DNA of 64,000 nt from Clostridiales bacterium (GCA_004554585.1 SFLH01000010.1:40757-104756), one strand, 5' to 3'. Shown: positions 50,962-59,730, counted from the first letter of the stretch. The notes: generated by a model not told the origin, from the letters alone. Numbers and translations are program-made.

Positions 50962-50976
50962 ATCAGTTTTTTTGAT
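50962..50976. promoter_or_regulatory. LysR-type box
   Basis: ATC-AGTTTTTTT-GAT fits the ATC-N9-GAT form of the LysR T-N11-A motif. CATCAGTTTTT is repeated at about 50925-50935, giving two half-site copies 36 bases apart. Confidence 0.5.
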
Positions 50977-50990
50977 GGAAAGGAGGCTCC

Positions 50991-51893
50991 ATGGACCAAA
51001 ACAAGTGCGTCGCCCTGCTCACCGCCATCGACCTGGGCAATCTCACCCGCGCTGCCGAACAGCTGGGCTACACCCAGTCCGGCCTGAGCTATGTCATCAA
51101 GGCCCTGGAAAATGAGCTGGGCTTCCCCTTGTTGGTCCGCTCCCGGGCCGGAGTGCGCCCCACGGAAAACTGTCAGCGTATCCTGCCTTTGCTGCGGGAG
51201 ATCGAGCGGAAAAACCGCCAGCTGGAGGAGGAGGCCGCCGACATTCGGGGGCTGGCCGTGGGCACCGTGTCTCTGGCCACCTTTCCCTCCATCTCCCGGT
51301 TCTGGCTGCCGGAGATCCTGCGGGACTTCGCTCAGCAGTACCCCGGCATCACCGTCTCCATCCTGGAGACCGGCCAGGAGGAACTGGACGAGTGCCTGCG
51401 GGAGGGGGTGGTGGACCTGGCCTTCTGCAGCTACCACGCGGACACCCAGAACCAGTGGATTCCCTTCCTGGAGGACGAAATCTGGGCGGTGGTCCCCCAA
51501 AACCATCCTCTGGCGGGCTGCCCGGAACTCTCCCTGGCCCAGCTGGCCGACGAGCCCTTCATCCTGGAGGACCGGGCCTACGACTACGACATCACCCGGG
51601 TCATCCGGGAGGCCGGCGTCCACCCCAACGTCCGCTGGACCTCCAAGGATGAGCTGGCCATTCTGGCCATGGTCCGGCTGGAGCTGGGGGTCTCCCTCAT
51701 GCCCGCCCTTTATCTCCACGAAACCCACCCTGGGGTGACGGTTCTGCCCCTGACCCCCCGGGCCCACCGGCAGCTGGGCGCCTCTGTGCCCGACCTGGAA
51801 AACCTCTCCCCCGCCGCCCGCCGCTTCCTCATCAGCGCCCAAAAGACCATGGGGGTCCCCCGGGACGGCAAGGCCGGCGGCGCCCAGCCCTAA
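50991..51893 (+). CDS. LysR family transcriptional regulator
   Basis: Regulator of 300 residues. The N-terminal winged HTH (LGNLTRAAEQLGYTQSGLSYVIKALENELGFPLLVR) is followed by a linker helix and a periplasmic-binding-like effector domain (about 90-295). The ATG at 50991 has AAAGGAGG upstream. LysR proteins usually control a divergent gene; here that is a 62-residue membrane protein. The effector is unknown. The C-terminal end (about 275-300) is Gly/Pro/Ala-rich and probably disordered. Confidence 0.88.
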   Translation: MDQNKCVALLTAIDLGNLTRAAEQLGYTQSGLSYVIKALENELGFPLLVRSRAGVRPTENCQRILPLLREIERKNRQLEEEAADIRGLAVGTVSLATFPSISRFWLPEILRDFAQQYPGITVSILETGQEELDECLREGVVDLAFCSYHADTQNQWIPFLEDEIWAVVPQNHPLAGCPELSLAQLADEPFILEDRAYDYDITRVIREAGVHPNVRWTSKDELAILAMVRLELGVSLMPALYLHETHPGVTVLPLTPRAHRQLGASVPDLENLSPAARRFLISAQKTMGVPRDGKAGGAQP

Positions 51894-51900
51894 CCAAACG

Positions 51901-51937
51901 AAAAACCACCGGTTCCCAGGGAACCGGTGGTTTTTTT
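51901..51937. terminator. Bidirectional terminator
   Basis: AAAAACCACCGGTTCCC stem paired with 51919-51930, then T7. The minus strand has a T5 tract. Confidence 0.9.
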
Positions 51938-51948
51938 GCTGGGCTGAC

Positions 51949-52605
51949 TCAAAGGGCGGGCTGGAGAATCTCCGCCCAGGCCTGGCCAAAGGTGACCATG
52001 CCGTCCCGGGTGGGGTGAACCCCGTTGACGGTCTCAAAGGTGACGTTCTTGGCGGCCAGATCGGCCACGTGGACGCCGGTCTCCTGGGCACATTCCCGGA
52101 TGACCTGGTTATAGGGGGCAAAGTTCTCCAGATATTCCGGCTCGATGTAGTAGGGCCGGTCGAGAATGGGAGGCTCCCCCCGACAGAGGGTACCCACCCA
52201 GATCTGGGCGTTGGGGTAGAACTTCTGGAGGTTGTGGATCATCTCCAGATAATCCCGGCGGAAAAGGTCCAGCTCGATGTTGTTGGCGGCATCGTTGGTG
52301 CCAGTATAGACCAGAATGTGATCGGGAGAAGCCTCATCGGTGGCCAGGCCACGGATGCGGCCGGGCAGGGCGGCGGAATAGTGGCCCGTGTAGCTGACAT
52401 AGGAACCCAGGAAGGAATTGTTCTTCAAAAACTCTCCCCCCACTTTTTGAATGGCCTGCATCCACCAAGTTCCCTCCACCGAGTCAAAGCCGGAGTAGGA
52501 AACGTAGCTGGCAGAATAAAGGCTGGCCACCATGGGGGTGTAGGGCGCGAAGGTGCTGATGCCGTCCCCTAGCACGGAGATCTTGGGCGCAGTCGTTTGA
52601 GACAT
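51949..52605 (-). CDS. SGNH/GDSL-fold protein lacking the catalytic Ser and Asp
   Basis: Cytosolic SGNH-hydrolase-like protein of 218 residues. The block I motif is VLGDGISTF: the nucleophile Ser of GDS is Gly15. Block III is present (YTGTNDAAN). Block V reads NGVHPT, so the triad Asp is Asn while the His is kept. The frame is intact and clean, with AAAGGAGGA upstream, so it is not decaying. Its neighbour is a homologue with the complete triad. A ligand-binding or regulatory pseudoenzyme is the best reading; a sequencing error cannot explain two separate codons. Confidence 0.8.
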   Translation of the reverse strand: MSQTTAPKISVLGDGISTFAPYTPMVASLYSASYVSYSGFDSVEGTWWMQAIQKVGGEFLKNNSFLGSYVSYTGHYSAALPGRIRGLATDEASPDHILVYTGTNDAANNIELDLFRRDYLEMIHNLQKFYPNAQIWVGTLCRGEPPILDRPYYIEPEYLENFAPYNQVIRECAQETGVHVADLAAKNVTFETVNGVHPTRDGMVTFGQAWAEILQPAL

Positions 52606-52813
52606 GAAAAGTCCTCCTTTATCATATAAATGGGAATCGCAAATCGGCGCAGCTGTTTCTCTAATGGTATCTTACCAAAGTTCGAGAAAAATAGATGTTG
52701 CGTCGGCATCACTTTCGGGATGTTTTGTTGGTCTAACTTGTTATACCACAGACCGCCGGAAAGGGCAAGCAGCCTGATGGCAAAAGGCCGGTAAAATTTC
52801 TCCTCTTTCTCAC

Positions 52814-53464
52814 TCACGCATAGCCGGCGGCCTCCATGGCCCGCAGCCAGCAAGTGGCCAGCTGATCCATGCCCACTCCCGTGGGGTGGAAGGCGTCCAA
52901 GGCAAGATAGCGGGTGCTTTGGGCCGCCAGGTCCACCAGCAGGCCGCCCTCCTGGGCCGCCGCTTCGCGAATGGCCGCGTTGTACGGCTCCATGCGCTGC
53001 AGGACCCCGCGCAGAGAGCCCTGGGTCCCCTCCACTTCTCCCAGCAACAACGTGCCGCAGAAGACCTGGGCCTGGGGATAGGCCTGGCGCAGCCGGACCA
53101 GGAGCAGGCGGTATTCCGCCTGAAAGGCCTCCAGGGGCACATAGAACATCACATCGTTCAGGCCGGCATAGAGCAGGACCCGCTGGGGCTGCCGCCCCTC
53201 CACCGTCAGCTGCCGAATGCGGTTGGGGGGAAAGCCGCCCATCTTGCCGGCGGTGCAGATAGTGTTGCCAGAAATGGAAAGATTGGACAGGAAGGTGCCA
53301 CCCAAAGCCTGGATGACCTTCATCCACCAGGTGTCTTCGGCGCAGGCCACGCCAGTGGTGGCGGCCAGATCGGGCCCATAGTGGTCTGCCCCCCAGGGGG
53401 AATAGCCCTGAAAAGTGCTGATGGAATCGCCCAAAACGGAAAAATATTTCTCTCGGTGGTCCAT
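52814..53464 (-). CDS. SGNH/GDSL-family hydrolase
   Basis: Predicted esterase or acetylhydrolase of 216 residues without a signal peptide. Block I is SVLGDSISTFQGY (nucleophile Ser14), block II SISGNTI, block III LYAGLNDVM and block V DAFHPTGVG with Asp and His in DxxH spacing, so the triad is complete. It is homologous to the neighbour 200 bases downstream, and the STFQGYSPWG/DTWWMKVIQALGG segments show a shared subfamily. AGGAGGTGG precedes the ATG at 53464; longer frames enter the promoter region. Substrate unknown. Confidence 0.82.
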   Translation of the reverse strand: MDHREKYFSVLGDSISTFQGYSPWGADHYGPDLAATTGVACAEDTWWMKVIQALGGTFLSNLSISGNTICTAGKMGGFPPNRIRQLTVEGRQPQRVLLYAGLNDVMFYVPLEAFQAEYRLLLVRLRQAYPQAQVFCGTLLLGEVEGTQGSLRGVLQRMEPYNAAIREAAAQEGGLLVDLAAQSTRYLALDAFHPTGVGMDQLATCWLRAMEAAGYA

Positions 53465-53603
53465 GTCCGTCCACCTCCTGTATACAAAAATCCAAAGCCA
53501 GTATACCAAAGATCGGCAGAAAAGGAAACGAAAAATAGAGCAAAAAAGAATTTTGGGAAATTTTCGAATTCTGACGCAAATTTGTCCGAAAAGCACTGGA
53601 CAA

Positions 53604-53632
53604 TTGGGGGCGTTGGCTTTATTATATATAGT
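53604..53632 (+). promoter_or_regulatory. Promoter of the rnf operon
   Basis: TTGGGG (53604-53609) and TATAGT (53627-53632), 17-base spacer with an AT-rich 3' half; 78 bases before rnfC. Confidence 0.55.
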
Positions 53633-53709
53633 GTTTTAGTCTCCCTGCGGACTGAGGCAATTTTTTGGGGAAAAAGAGAATTTGGCAAGGAAAAAACAGA
53701 GGTGATGCT

Positions 53710-55032
53710 ATGAAGCAAATGTTTTACGGCGGCGTCCACCCCGCCGAACACAAAGAAGCGACTGAGCAGAAACCGATCCAACCGCTGGCCAAAGCCCCGG
53801 CCCAGGTCGTCATCCCGATGTCCATGCACATCGGCGCGCCCTGCAAGCCTGTGGTGCAGAAAGGTGACACCGTCACCGTCGGCCAGCTGATCGGCGCAAC
53901 TGCGGGCCTCGGTGCTCCCATCCACGCCAGTGTGTCTGGTACGGTGGTCGCCATCGAGCCGCGCCCCGGTACCGGCGGCGTGCCCACGCTTTCTGTTGTG
54001 ATCGAGAATGACTTCCAGAACACCCTTTGCCCGGACTGCAAGCCGCGGGAGAATGTCGATGCCCTGACCTCTCAGGAAATCATCGACATCATCCGCGACG
54101 CTGGCTGTACCGGTATGGGCGGCGCGGGTTTCCCCACCCACGTCAAAATCGGTTCCGCAGTGGGTAAAGCAGACACCATTATCATCAATGGTGCCGAGTG
54201 CGAGCCCTACATTACCGCAGACCATCGCCTGATGCTGGAGCACGGCGAGAAGATCATCGGCGGCGCGCGCTTTATCATGAAGGCTCTGCAGCTGGATCAC
54301 GTCTACATCGGCATTGAAGACAACAAGATGAACGCGGTCAACCACCTGAAGGAGCTGGTGGGCGATGCCAAGGACATCACCGTCCAGGCTCTGCACACCC
54401 GTTACCCCCAGGGCGCTGAGAAACAGCTGATCCAGGCCATCACCGGCCGTGAGGTCCCCCCCGGCAAGCTGCCGGCTGACGTGGCCTGCTGCGTGTTCAA
54501 CGTGGCCACCACCGCCGCCGTCTACGACGCCGTGGCCCTGGGCCTGCCCGTGTATCAGCGAGTGATCACCATCACCGGCAGCGCGGTGAAGAACCCCGTC
54601 AACCTCTTGGCTCCTGTGGGCACCTCGTTCGCCCATCTGATCGAAGAGGCCGGTGGCTGGAACGGCACCCCCGCCCGTGTCATCTCCGGCGGCCCCATGA
54701 TGGGCTTTGCCCAGTATGACATGTCCGTGACCATGGGCAAGGCCAGCAACTGCGTGCTGTGCCTGACCAAGGAGGATCTGCCCGCGACCAGCGAGAACCC
54801 CACCTGCATTCGCTGTGCCCGCTGCGTCAACGTCTGCCCCATGCACCTGACGCCTCTCTTCATGAACATGTTCGCCAAGGCCCGCCGCTGGAGCGAAGTG
54901 GAAGAGGAATACCGCGTGATGGACTGCATCGAATGTGGCAGCTGCCAGTACATCTGCCCGGCCAGAATTCCTCTGGTCCAGCAGTTCCGCACCGCAAAGT
55001 TTGCCATCCGCCAGCAGGCGGCCAAGAAGTAA
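53710..55032 (+). CDS. rnfC: Rnf complex subunit C
   Basis: Peripheral Fe-S/flavin subunit of 440 residues that takes electrons between NAD(H) and the membrane part of the ferredoxin:NAD+ oxidoreductase. The Nuo51-like NADH/FMN domain (GAGFPTHVKIG, INGAECEPYITADHRLM) is followed by an SLBB-type part and two 4Fe-4S motifs (CIRCARCVNVCP, CIECGSCQYICP). AGAGGTGAT precedes the ATG at 53710. First gene of rnfCDGEAB, the usual clostridial order. Confidence 0.95.
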   Translation: MKQMFYGGVHPAEHKEATEQKPIQPLAKAPAQVVIPMSMHIGAPCKPVVQKGDTVTVGQLIGATAGLGAPIHASVSGTVVAIEPRPGTGGVPTLSVVIENDFQNTLCPDCKPRENVDALTSQEIIDIIRDAGCTGMGGAGFPTHVKIGSAVGKADTIIINGAECEPYITADHRLMLEHGEKIIGGARFIMKALQLDHVYIGIEDNKMNAVNHLKELVGDAKDITVQALHTRYPQGAEKQLIQAITGREVPPGKLPADVACCVFNVATTAAVYDAVALGLPVYQRVITITGSAVKNPVNLLAPVGTSFAHLIEEAGGWNGTPARVISGGPMMGFAQYDMSVTMGKASNCVLCLTKEDLPATSENPTCIRCARCVNVCPMHLTPLFMNMFAKARRWSEVEEEYRVMDCIECGSCQYICPARIPLVQQFRTAKFAIRQQAAKK

Positions 55033-55044
55033 GGAGGGGAAAGC

Positions 55045-56100
55045 ATGGAAGAGTATAAACTGAGCGTCGCCTCCTCGCCCCACGCATCATCCCCCGTCGG
55101 GACCAAGCACCTGATGCGGGATGTTCTCATCGCCCTGATCCCTGCCATGGCGATGGGCATCTGGGTCTTCGGGCCGCGCGCACTGACCACCACCCTGGTG
55201 TCGGTGATTTTCTGTGAAATTTTTGAGTGGGGCTACTGCAAACTGTTGCACAAGCCCATTCCCTGCGGGGATCTGTCGGCCGCCATCACCGGCGTGCTGC
55301 TGGTGTTCGTATGTCCGGTCACCCTGCCTTACTGGACCATCATCATCGGCGACTTCTTCGCCATCGTGGTGGTCAAGCAGCTCTTCGGTGGCCTGGGCAC
55401 CAACTTCCTCAACCCCGCCCTGGCCGGCAGAGCCTTCCTGATGCTCTGCTACCCCGTGCCCATGACCACTTGGGTGCTGCCCGGTAAGGAGAACTGGGCT
55501 TCCGTTTTCTCCGCCACCGACGCGGTGACCGGTGCTACCCCCCTGGCTGTGGACTACATGAAAGGCGGCGTGATGCCCGACGTCTCCCTGGCTGATATGT
55601 TCATCGGGAACATCGGTGGCTGCGTGGGTGAGGTTTCCACCATCGCCCTGCTCATCGGTGGTATCTACCTGATCGCCAAGGGCGTCATCCGCATCCGCAT
55701 CCCCCTGGCCTACATCCTCACCGTGGCCGTGCTTACCCTGATCTTCTCCCGGGCTCCCGAAGGCGTCAACGTCTTCACCTGGATGCTCTATGAGATCTTT
55801 GCCGGCGGTCTGTTCCTGGGTGCCTTCTTCATGGCTACCGACTACGTGACCAGCCCCAACACCCCCAAGGGTGAGGTGATCTTCGGCATCGGCGCCGGCC
55901 TGCTGGTGGTCTTTATCCGCTACTTCGGCGGCTATCCCGAGGGTGTGTGCTACTCCATCCTCATCATGAACATCTGCGTCTGGCTCATCGACAAGGCCAC
56001 CCTGCCCAAGCGGTTCGGCGTGACCGCCGAGATGCGTAAGGCGGAGAAGGAAAAGGCCAAGGCCGCAAAAAAAGCTGCAAAGGAGGGCGCTGAAGCATGA
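55045..56100 (+). CDS. rnfD: Rnf complex subunit D
   Basis: Membrane subunit of 351 residues with about ten helices. The covalent FMN site is the Thr in VTGATPLAVD. It belongs to the NqrB/RnfD family that carries ion-pumping residues. It starts 12 bases after rnfC with AAGGAGGGG upstream, and its stop overlaps rnfG. The C-terminus is Lys/Ala-rich. Confidence 0.95.
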   Translation: MEEYKLSVASSPHASSPVGTKHLMRDVLIALIPAMAMGIWVFGPRALTTTLVSVIFCEIFEWGYCKLLHKPIPCGDLSAAITGVLLVFVCPVTLPYWTIIIGDFFAIVVVKQLFGGLGTNFLNPALAGRAFLMLCYPVPMTTWVLPGKENWASVFSATDAVTGATPLAVDYMKGGVMPDVSLADMFIGNIGGCVGEVSTIALLIGGIYLIAKGVIRIRIPLAYILTVAVLTLIFSRAPEGVNVFTWMLYEIFAGGLFLGAFFMATDYVTSPNTPKGEVIFGIGAGLLVVFIRYFGGYPEGVCYSILIMNICVWLIDKATLPKRFGVTAEMRKAEKEKAKAAKKAAKEGAEA

Positions 56101-56663
56101 GCACTGCAAAGAAAGAACCCGGACTGGCTATGCTGGTTATCGTTCTGGCCCTCATCTGTTTGGTGGTGGCTGCCCTGCTGGGCCTGGTCAATCAGGTTAC
56201 GGCCCCTGCCATCAAAGCAAATAATGACAAAACCATCCAGGACTCCTTGACGGTGGTTCTGCCTGCAGACTCCTATGAGGAAGTGGAATACACCGGCGGC
56301 GATGTCACCCTGGATACCGGCACCACCGTGCCTGTTCTGGCCGTGTACAAAGCTGGCGACGAGGGATATGTGGTGGAGACTAACTCCCCCAACGGCTTCG
56401 GCGGCGCCATCGACATGATGGCGGGTATCAACTCCGCCGGTGAGGTCACCGGTCTGGCCATCATCAGTCACTCTGAGACCTCCGGTCTGGGTTCCAAAGC
56501 CACTGAGCCTGAATGGCAGGAACAGTTTAAGGGCGCTACCGATCTGGTCTCCGTGACCAAGGACGGCGGCACCATCAATGCCATCACTGGCTCCACCATC
56601 ACCTCCCGGGCAGTTTGCGACGGCGTCAATGCCGCCCGTGCTGTTGTGGAAGCACTGGGTTAA
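56097..56663 (+). CDS. rnfG: Rnf complex subunit G
   Basis: Protein of 188 residues with one N-terminal membrane helix (about 11-32) and an extracytoplasmic FMN-binding domain. The flavinylation motif is ITGSTITSRAV (FMN on Thr). The ATG overlaps the rnfD stop by ATGA. Covalent FMN requires an ApbE flavin transferase, which is not in this window. Confidence 0.95.
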   Translation: MSTAKKEPGLAMLVIVLALICLVVAALLGLVNQVTAPAIKANNDKTIQDSLTVVLPADSYEEVEYTGGDVTLDTGTTVPVLAVYKAGDEGYVVETNSPNGFGGAIDMMAGINSAGEVTGLAIISHSETSGLGSKATEPEWQEQFKGATDLVSVTKDGGTINAITGSTITSRAVCDGVNAARAVVEALG

Positions 56664-56678
56664 GGAGGGACCGAGAGA

Positions 56679-57314
56679 ATGAATGTAAAAAAGCAATTTA
56701 TGGACGGCCTCATTACCCAGAACGCGGCCTTGGTCCAGCTGCTGGGCATGTGTCCCCTGCTGGCCATCACCACCTCGCTGTTCAACGGTCTGGGCATGGG
56801 CGTGGCTGTTATCATTATCCTGACCTGCTCCAACGTGGTTATCTCTGCTCTGCGGAAGATCATCCCCAATAAGGTCCGTATCGCCTGCTACATCGTCGTT
56901 ATCGCCGGCTTCGTGACCATGGTCGACCTGCTGCTCAAGGGCTTCGTCCCCGCACTGTCTGCCAGCCTGGGCCTGTTCATCCCCCTGATCGTGGTTAACT
57001 GCGTCATCCTGGGCCGTGCAGAGGGCTTTTCCTCCAAGAACGGCATTGGCGCTTCCGCACTGGACGGTATCTTCCAGGGCTTTGGCTACATGGTTGCTCT
57101 GGTGATCATGAGTGTGGTGCGTGAGTTCCTGGGCGCCGGCACCTTTGGCGGCGGCCTGCTCAACGACGGCAAGGGTATCCAGATCCTGCCTTCCGGCACC
57201 GAGGCTCTGGGCATGATCCTGCCTGTGGGCGGCTTCCTGACCCTGGGCGTGGTCATCGCCGTTGTGCAGTACTTTATGAACAAGCCCAAGAAGAATAAGG
57301 AGGTGGCGAAGTAA
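56679..57314 (+). CDS. rnfE: Rnf complex subunit E
   Basis: Membrane subunit of 211 residues with six helices, paired with RnfA around the membrane 2Fe-2S site. The opening FMDGLITQNAALVQLLGMCPLLAIT carries the conserved Cys of that cluster, and a second Cys is in LIVVNCVILGRAEGF. GGAGGGACC precedes the ATG. One-base overlap (TAATG) with rnfA. Confidence 0.95.
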   Translation: MNVKKQFMDGLITQNAALVQLLGMCPLLAITTSLFNGLGMGVAVIIILTCSNVVISALRKIIPNKVRIACYIVVIAGFVTMVDLLLKGFVPALSASLGLFIPLIVVNCVILGRAEGFSSKNGIGASALDGIFQGFGYMVALVIMSVVREFLGAGTFGGGLLNDGKGIQILPSGTEALGMILPVGGFLTLGVVIAVVQYFMNKPKKNKEVAK

Positions 57315-57901
57315 TGGAAAGTATCACCAGCCTGCTTTCGATCGCCTTGGGCGCGATTTTGGTCAACAACTTCGTCCTGTCCCAGTTCTTGGGCATCTGC
57401 CCCTTCATGGGCGTGTCCAAGAAGGTGGAGACCGCCCTGGGCATGGGCATGGCAGTTACCTTTGTTATGGGTGTGGCCTCTGCGGTCAACTGGCCCATCA
57501 ATGAGTTCCTCAACGCCAAGGGTCTGGACTTTATGCAGACCGTGACCTTCATCCTGGTCATCGCCTCTCTGGTGCAGTTCGTGGAGATGTTCCTGCAGAA
57601 GGCAATGCCCTCCCTGTACGAGGCTCTGGGTGTGTATCTGCCCCTGATCACCACCAACTGCGCCGTGCTGGGCGTGACCCTGCAGAACGCGCAGAAGTCC
57701 TACAACTTCGGCGAGAGCCTGACCTATGGTATTACCGGCGGTCTGGGCTTCCTGCTGGCCATCGTCCTCTTCGCCAGCGTGCGGGAGCGGATGGAATTTG
57801 CCAAGTGTCCCAAGTGCTTTGAAGGCTTCCCCATCGCTCTGGTGGCGGCCAGCCTGATCTCTCTGGCATTTATGGGCTTCTCTGGCCTGAAAGTTTGGTA
57901 A
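57314..57901 (+). CDS. rnfA: Rnf complex subunit A
   Basis: Membrane subunit of 195 residues with six helices, homologous to RnfE in inverted topology. The cluster cysteines are in FLGICPFMGVSK and TTNCAVLGV. GGAGGTGGCG precedes the ATG, which overlaps the rnfE stop by one base. Confidence 0.95.
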   Translation: MESITSLLSIALGAILVNNFVLSQFLGICPFMGVSKKVETALGMGMAVTFVMGVASAVNWPINEFLNAKGLDFMQTVTFILVIASLVQFVEMFLQKAMPSLYEALGVYLPLITTNCAVLGVTLQNAQKSYNFGESLTYGITGGLGFLLAIVLFASVRERMEFAKCPKCFEGFPIALVAASLISLAFMGFSGLKVW

Positions 57902-57920
57902 GGGAGGCGAAGAGAGAATT

Positions 57921-58892
57921 ATGAGTACTACGATTTTAGCACCCATTGTACTGTGCGTACTGGGTATCATTTTCGGCGCCATCCTGGCGGTGGCCTCGAA
58001 GGTCTTCGCCGTGGAAAAGGACCCCCGGGAAGAGGCCATTACGGAATGCCTCCCCGGTGCCAACTGCGGCGGCTGCGGCTATCCTGGCTGCGGCGGCTAT
58101 GCCAACGCTGTGGTGAAGGGTCTGGCTCCCGTGGATGCCTGCTCCCCCGGCGGCCCTGAGGTTGCCAAGCAGATCGGCGCCATCATGGGCGTGGAAGTGG
58201 AAGAGGGCGCTCGGAAGATCGCCCAGGTCATGTGTACCGGCGGCGGACATGCCAAGACCCGTTATGACTACGTGGGTCTGGAGAGCTGCCTGGCGGTTAC
58301 CCGGGTCTCCTCCGGCCCCCTGCAGTGTTCCTATGGCTGTCTGGGCGGCGGCGACTGCGTGGACGCCTGTAAATTTGACGCCATCCACATCGTAAACGGT
58401 GTGGCCAAGGTGGACTTCGACAAGTGCGTGGCCTGCGGTGCCTGCGTGGATGCCTGTCCCAAGAACATCATCCGCATCGTGCCCCTCAACTCCAAGAAGT
58501 ACACCGAGATCCCCTGTGCTTCCAAGGACAAGGGCCCCGTGGTCCGTCAGGCTTGCGACAACGGCTGTATCGGCTGTAAGCTCTGCGTGAAGGCCTGCCC
58601 CAAGGAAGGCGCCATCGTGGTGGAGGATTTCCTGGCCAAGATCAACTACGACATCTGCATCGGCTGCGGCCTGTGCTCTCGCGCCTGCCCCCGTCAGCTG
58701 ATCACCGTGGACGGCAAGGTCCTGCCTCCCAAGCCCAAGAAGCCCGCTGCACCTAAGGCCGACGCCCCTAAGGCAGAGGCCCCCAAAGCGGAAGCTCCCA
58801 AGGCCGAGCCCGCTCCTGCCGCTGAGGCCCCCAAGGCTGAAGCTGCTCCTGCGGAGGCTCCTAAGGCAGAGGAAGCTCCCAAGGCGGAGTGA
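57921..58892 (+). CDS. rnfB: Rnf complex subunit B with a (PKAEA)n tail
   Basis: Ferredoxin-accepting subunit of 323 residues. It has an N-terminal membrane helix (about 5-25), a cysteine motif CLPGANCGGCGYPGC for the first 4Fe-4S cluster, and several ferredoxin motifs (CVACGACVDACP, CIGCKLCVKACP, CIGCGLCSRACP). A C-terminal tail of about 50 residues (from about 273) is made of Pro-Lys-Ala-Glu-Ala repeats. The tail is low-complexity and probably extended, outside the usual RnfB core. Last gene of the operon. Confidence 0.95.
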   Translation: MSTTILAPIVLCVLGIIFGAILAVASKVFAVEKDPREEAITECLPGANCGGCGYPGCGGYANAVVKGLAPVDACSPGGPEVAKQIGAIMGVEVEEGARKIAQVMCTGGGHAKTRYDYVGLESCLAVTRVSSGPLQCSYGCLGGGDCVDACKFDAIHIVNGVAKVDFDKCVACGACVDACPKNIIRIVPLNSKKYTEIPCASKDKGPVVRQACDNGCIGCKLCVKACPKEGAIVVEDFLAKINYDICIGCGLCSRACPRQLITVDGKVLPPKPKKPAAPKADAPKAEAPKAEAPKAEPAPAAEAPKAEAAPAEAPKAEEAPKAE

Positions 58893-58911
58893 TCTTCGAC
58901 AAGTTCCTGTC

Positions 58912-58950
58912 AAAAAACCCGGGATGGAATTCTTTCCATCCCGGGTTTTT
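58912..58950. terminator. Bidirectional terminator after rnfB
   Basis: CCCGGGATGGAA (58918-58929) pairs with 58934-58945, flanked by A6 and T5 tracts. Confidence 0.92.
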
Positions 58951-58962
58951 GTCGTGTGCTCT

Positions 58963-59154
58963 TCAGCAGCCGCCGCTCTTGCGCTGGGAGAACTCATAGG
59001 AGGCACATTCCGTGCAGGCGCACTCCTTGCTGGTGGGGCCACAGCAGCCCACCTGAATGGAGGAGAGGGAGCAGGCGCTCTTGGCGCTGTTGTGGTGGGC
59101 GCAGCTGGAAACAGAACACTTGATGCTGGTGTTGGCATTCATACGGTCATTCAT
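58963..59154 (-). CDS. DUF1540 protein
   Basis: Cysteine-rich protein of 63 residues with the DUF1540 pattern (SIKCSVSSCAHH...ACSLSSIQVG) followed by more cysteines (CCGPTSKECACTEC). Such proteins are frequent in spore-formers and are probably small metal-binding proteins; the role is unknown. The start MNDRMN at 59154 has AAAGGAGGG upstream. Convergent with rnfB. Confidence 0.8.
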   Translation of the reverse strand: MNDRMNANTSIKCSVSSCAHHNSAKSACSLSSIQVGCCGPTSKECACTECASYEFSQRKSGGC

Positions 59155-59287
59155 GGGAAAACCCTCCTTTTGAAAGTCTATGGATAGTATGGGCCGTTCC
59201 CGCCCCTTTATACTTCGTCTGACGGCTTTTTCCCTTGGTCCAACCGCGGCTGTCCCGCATACAATAGGACGTAAGGAGGTGACGCCA

Positions 59288-59500
59288 ATGGATCTGCGAG
59301 GAAACCAGATTACCGTAGGTGAGCTGCTGGCCAATCCCCGTGCCCGGCAGGTGCTGCAGCAGCACTTTCCCCAGGCCTTTCGTCTGCCTGTTTTGACCAA
59401 ATCGGGCACCATGACCCTCGCCACGGCCATCAAGCTGGGCGCGGCCTACGTACCCAGGAAGGCCATTCAAGAAGCGCTGGAAGAACTCAGGGCCCTGTAA
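59288..59500 (+). CDS. DUF1858 protein
   Basis: Protein of 70 residues with the DUF1858 pattern: ITVGELLANPRARQVLQQHFPQ near the start and LATAIKLGAAYVP in the middle. These small domains also occur fused to hybrid-cluster and other redox proteins; stand-alone forms have no known function. TAAGGAGGTGACG precedes the ATG at 59288. Confidence 0.75.
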   Translation: MDLRGNQITVGELLANPRARQVLQQHFPQAFRLPVLTKSGTMTLATAIKLGAAYVPRKAIQEALEELRAL

Positions 59501-59512
59501 GGAGCCTTTCCC

Positions 59513-59537
59513 AGGGGCTGGTTGCCGGCCAGCCCCT
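59513..59537 (+). terminator. Hairpin after the DUF1858 gene
   Basis: AGGGGCTGG (59513-59521) pairs with CCAGCCCCT (59529-59537); no clear T-run. Confidence 0.45.
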
Positions 59538-59594
59538 ACATAGTGCCGCGGGCCAATTTCTCAAAGAAAACCCATCCTATTTTGCAAAAAAAGA

Positions 59595-59623
59595 TTGACA
59601 AAAACATGGAAATGTGCTATCCT
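59595..59623 (+). promoter_or_regulatory. Promoter of the tRNA cluster
   Basis: TTGACA (59595-59600) and TATCCT (59618-59623), 17-base spacer, 34 bases before the first tRNA. Confidence 0.8.
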
Positions 59624-59656
59624 AAATAAGCTAACGGTTCCGGGAACTGTCCCTAT

Positions 59657-59730
59657 GCGGGTGTAGTTCAATGGTAGAATCCCAGCCTTCCAAGCTGGTC
59701 GCGTGGGTTCGATTCCCATCACCCGCTCCA
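59657..59730 (+). tRNA. tRNA-Gly (anticodon TCC)
   Basis: Full cloverleaf: acceptor GCGGGTG/CACCCGC, anticodon loop CTTCCAA, T-loop TTCGATT, encoded CCA. Confidence 0.95.

Noticed and set aside
53320..55083. 587-codon minus-strand frame opposite rnfC
   Set aside because: Shadow of rnfC and the hydrolase; no start signal and Gly/His/Asp-rich composition.
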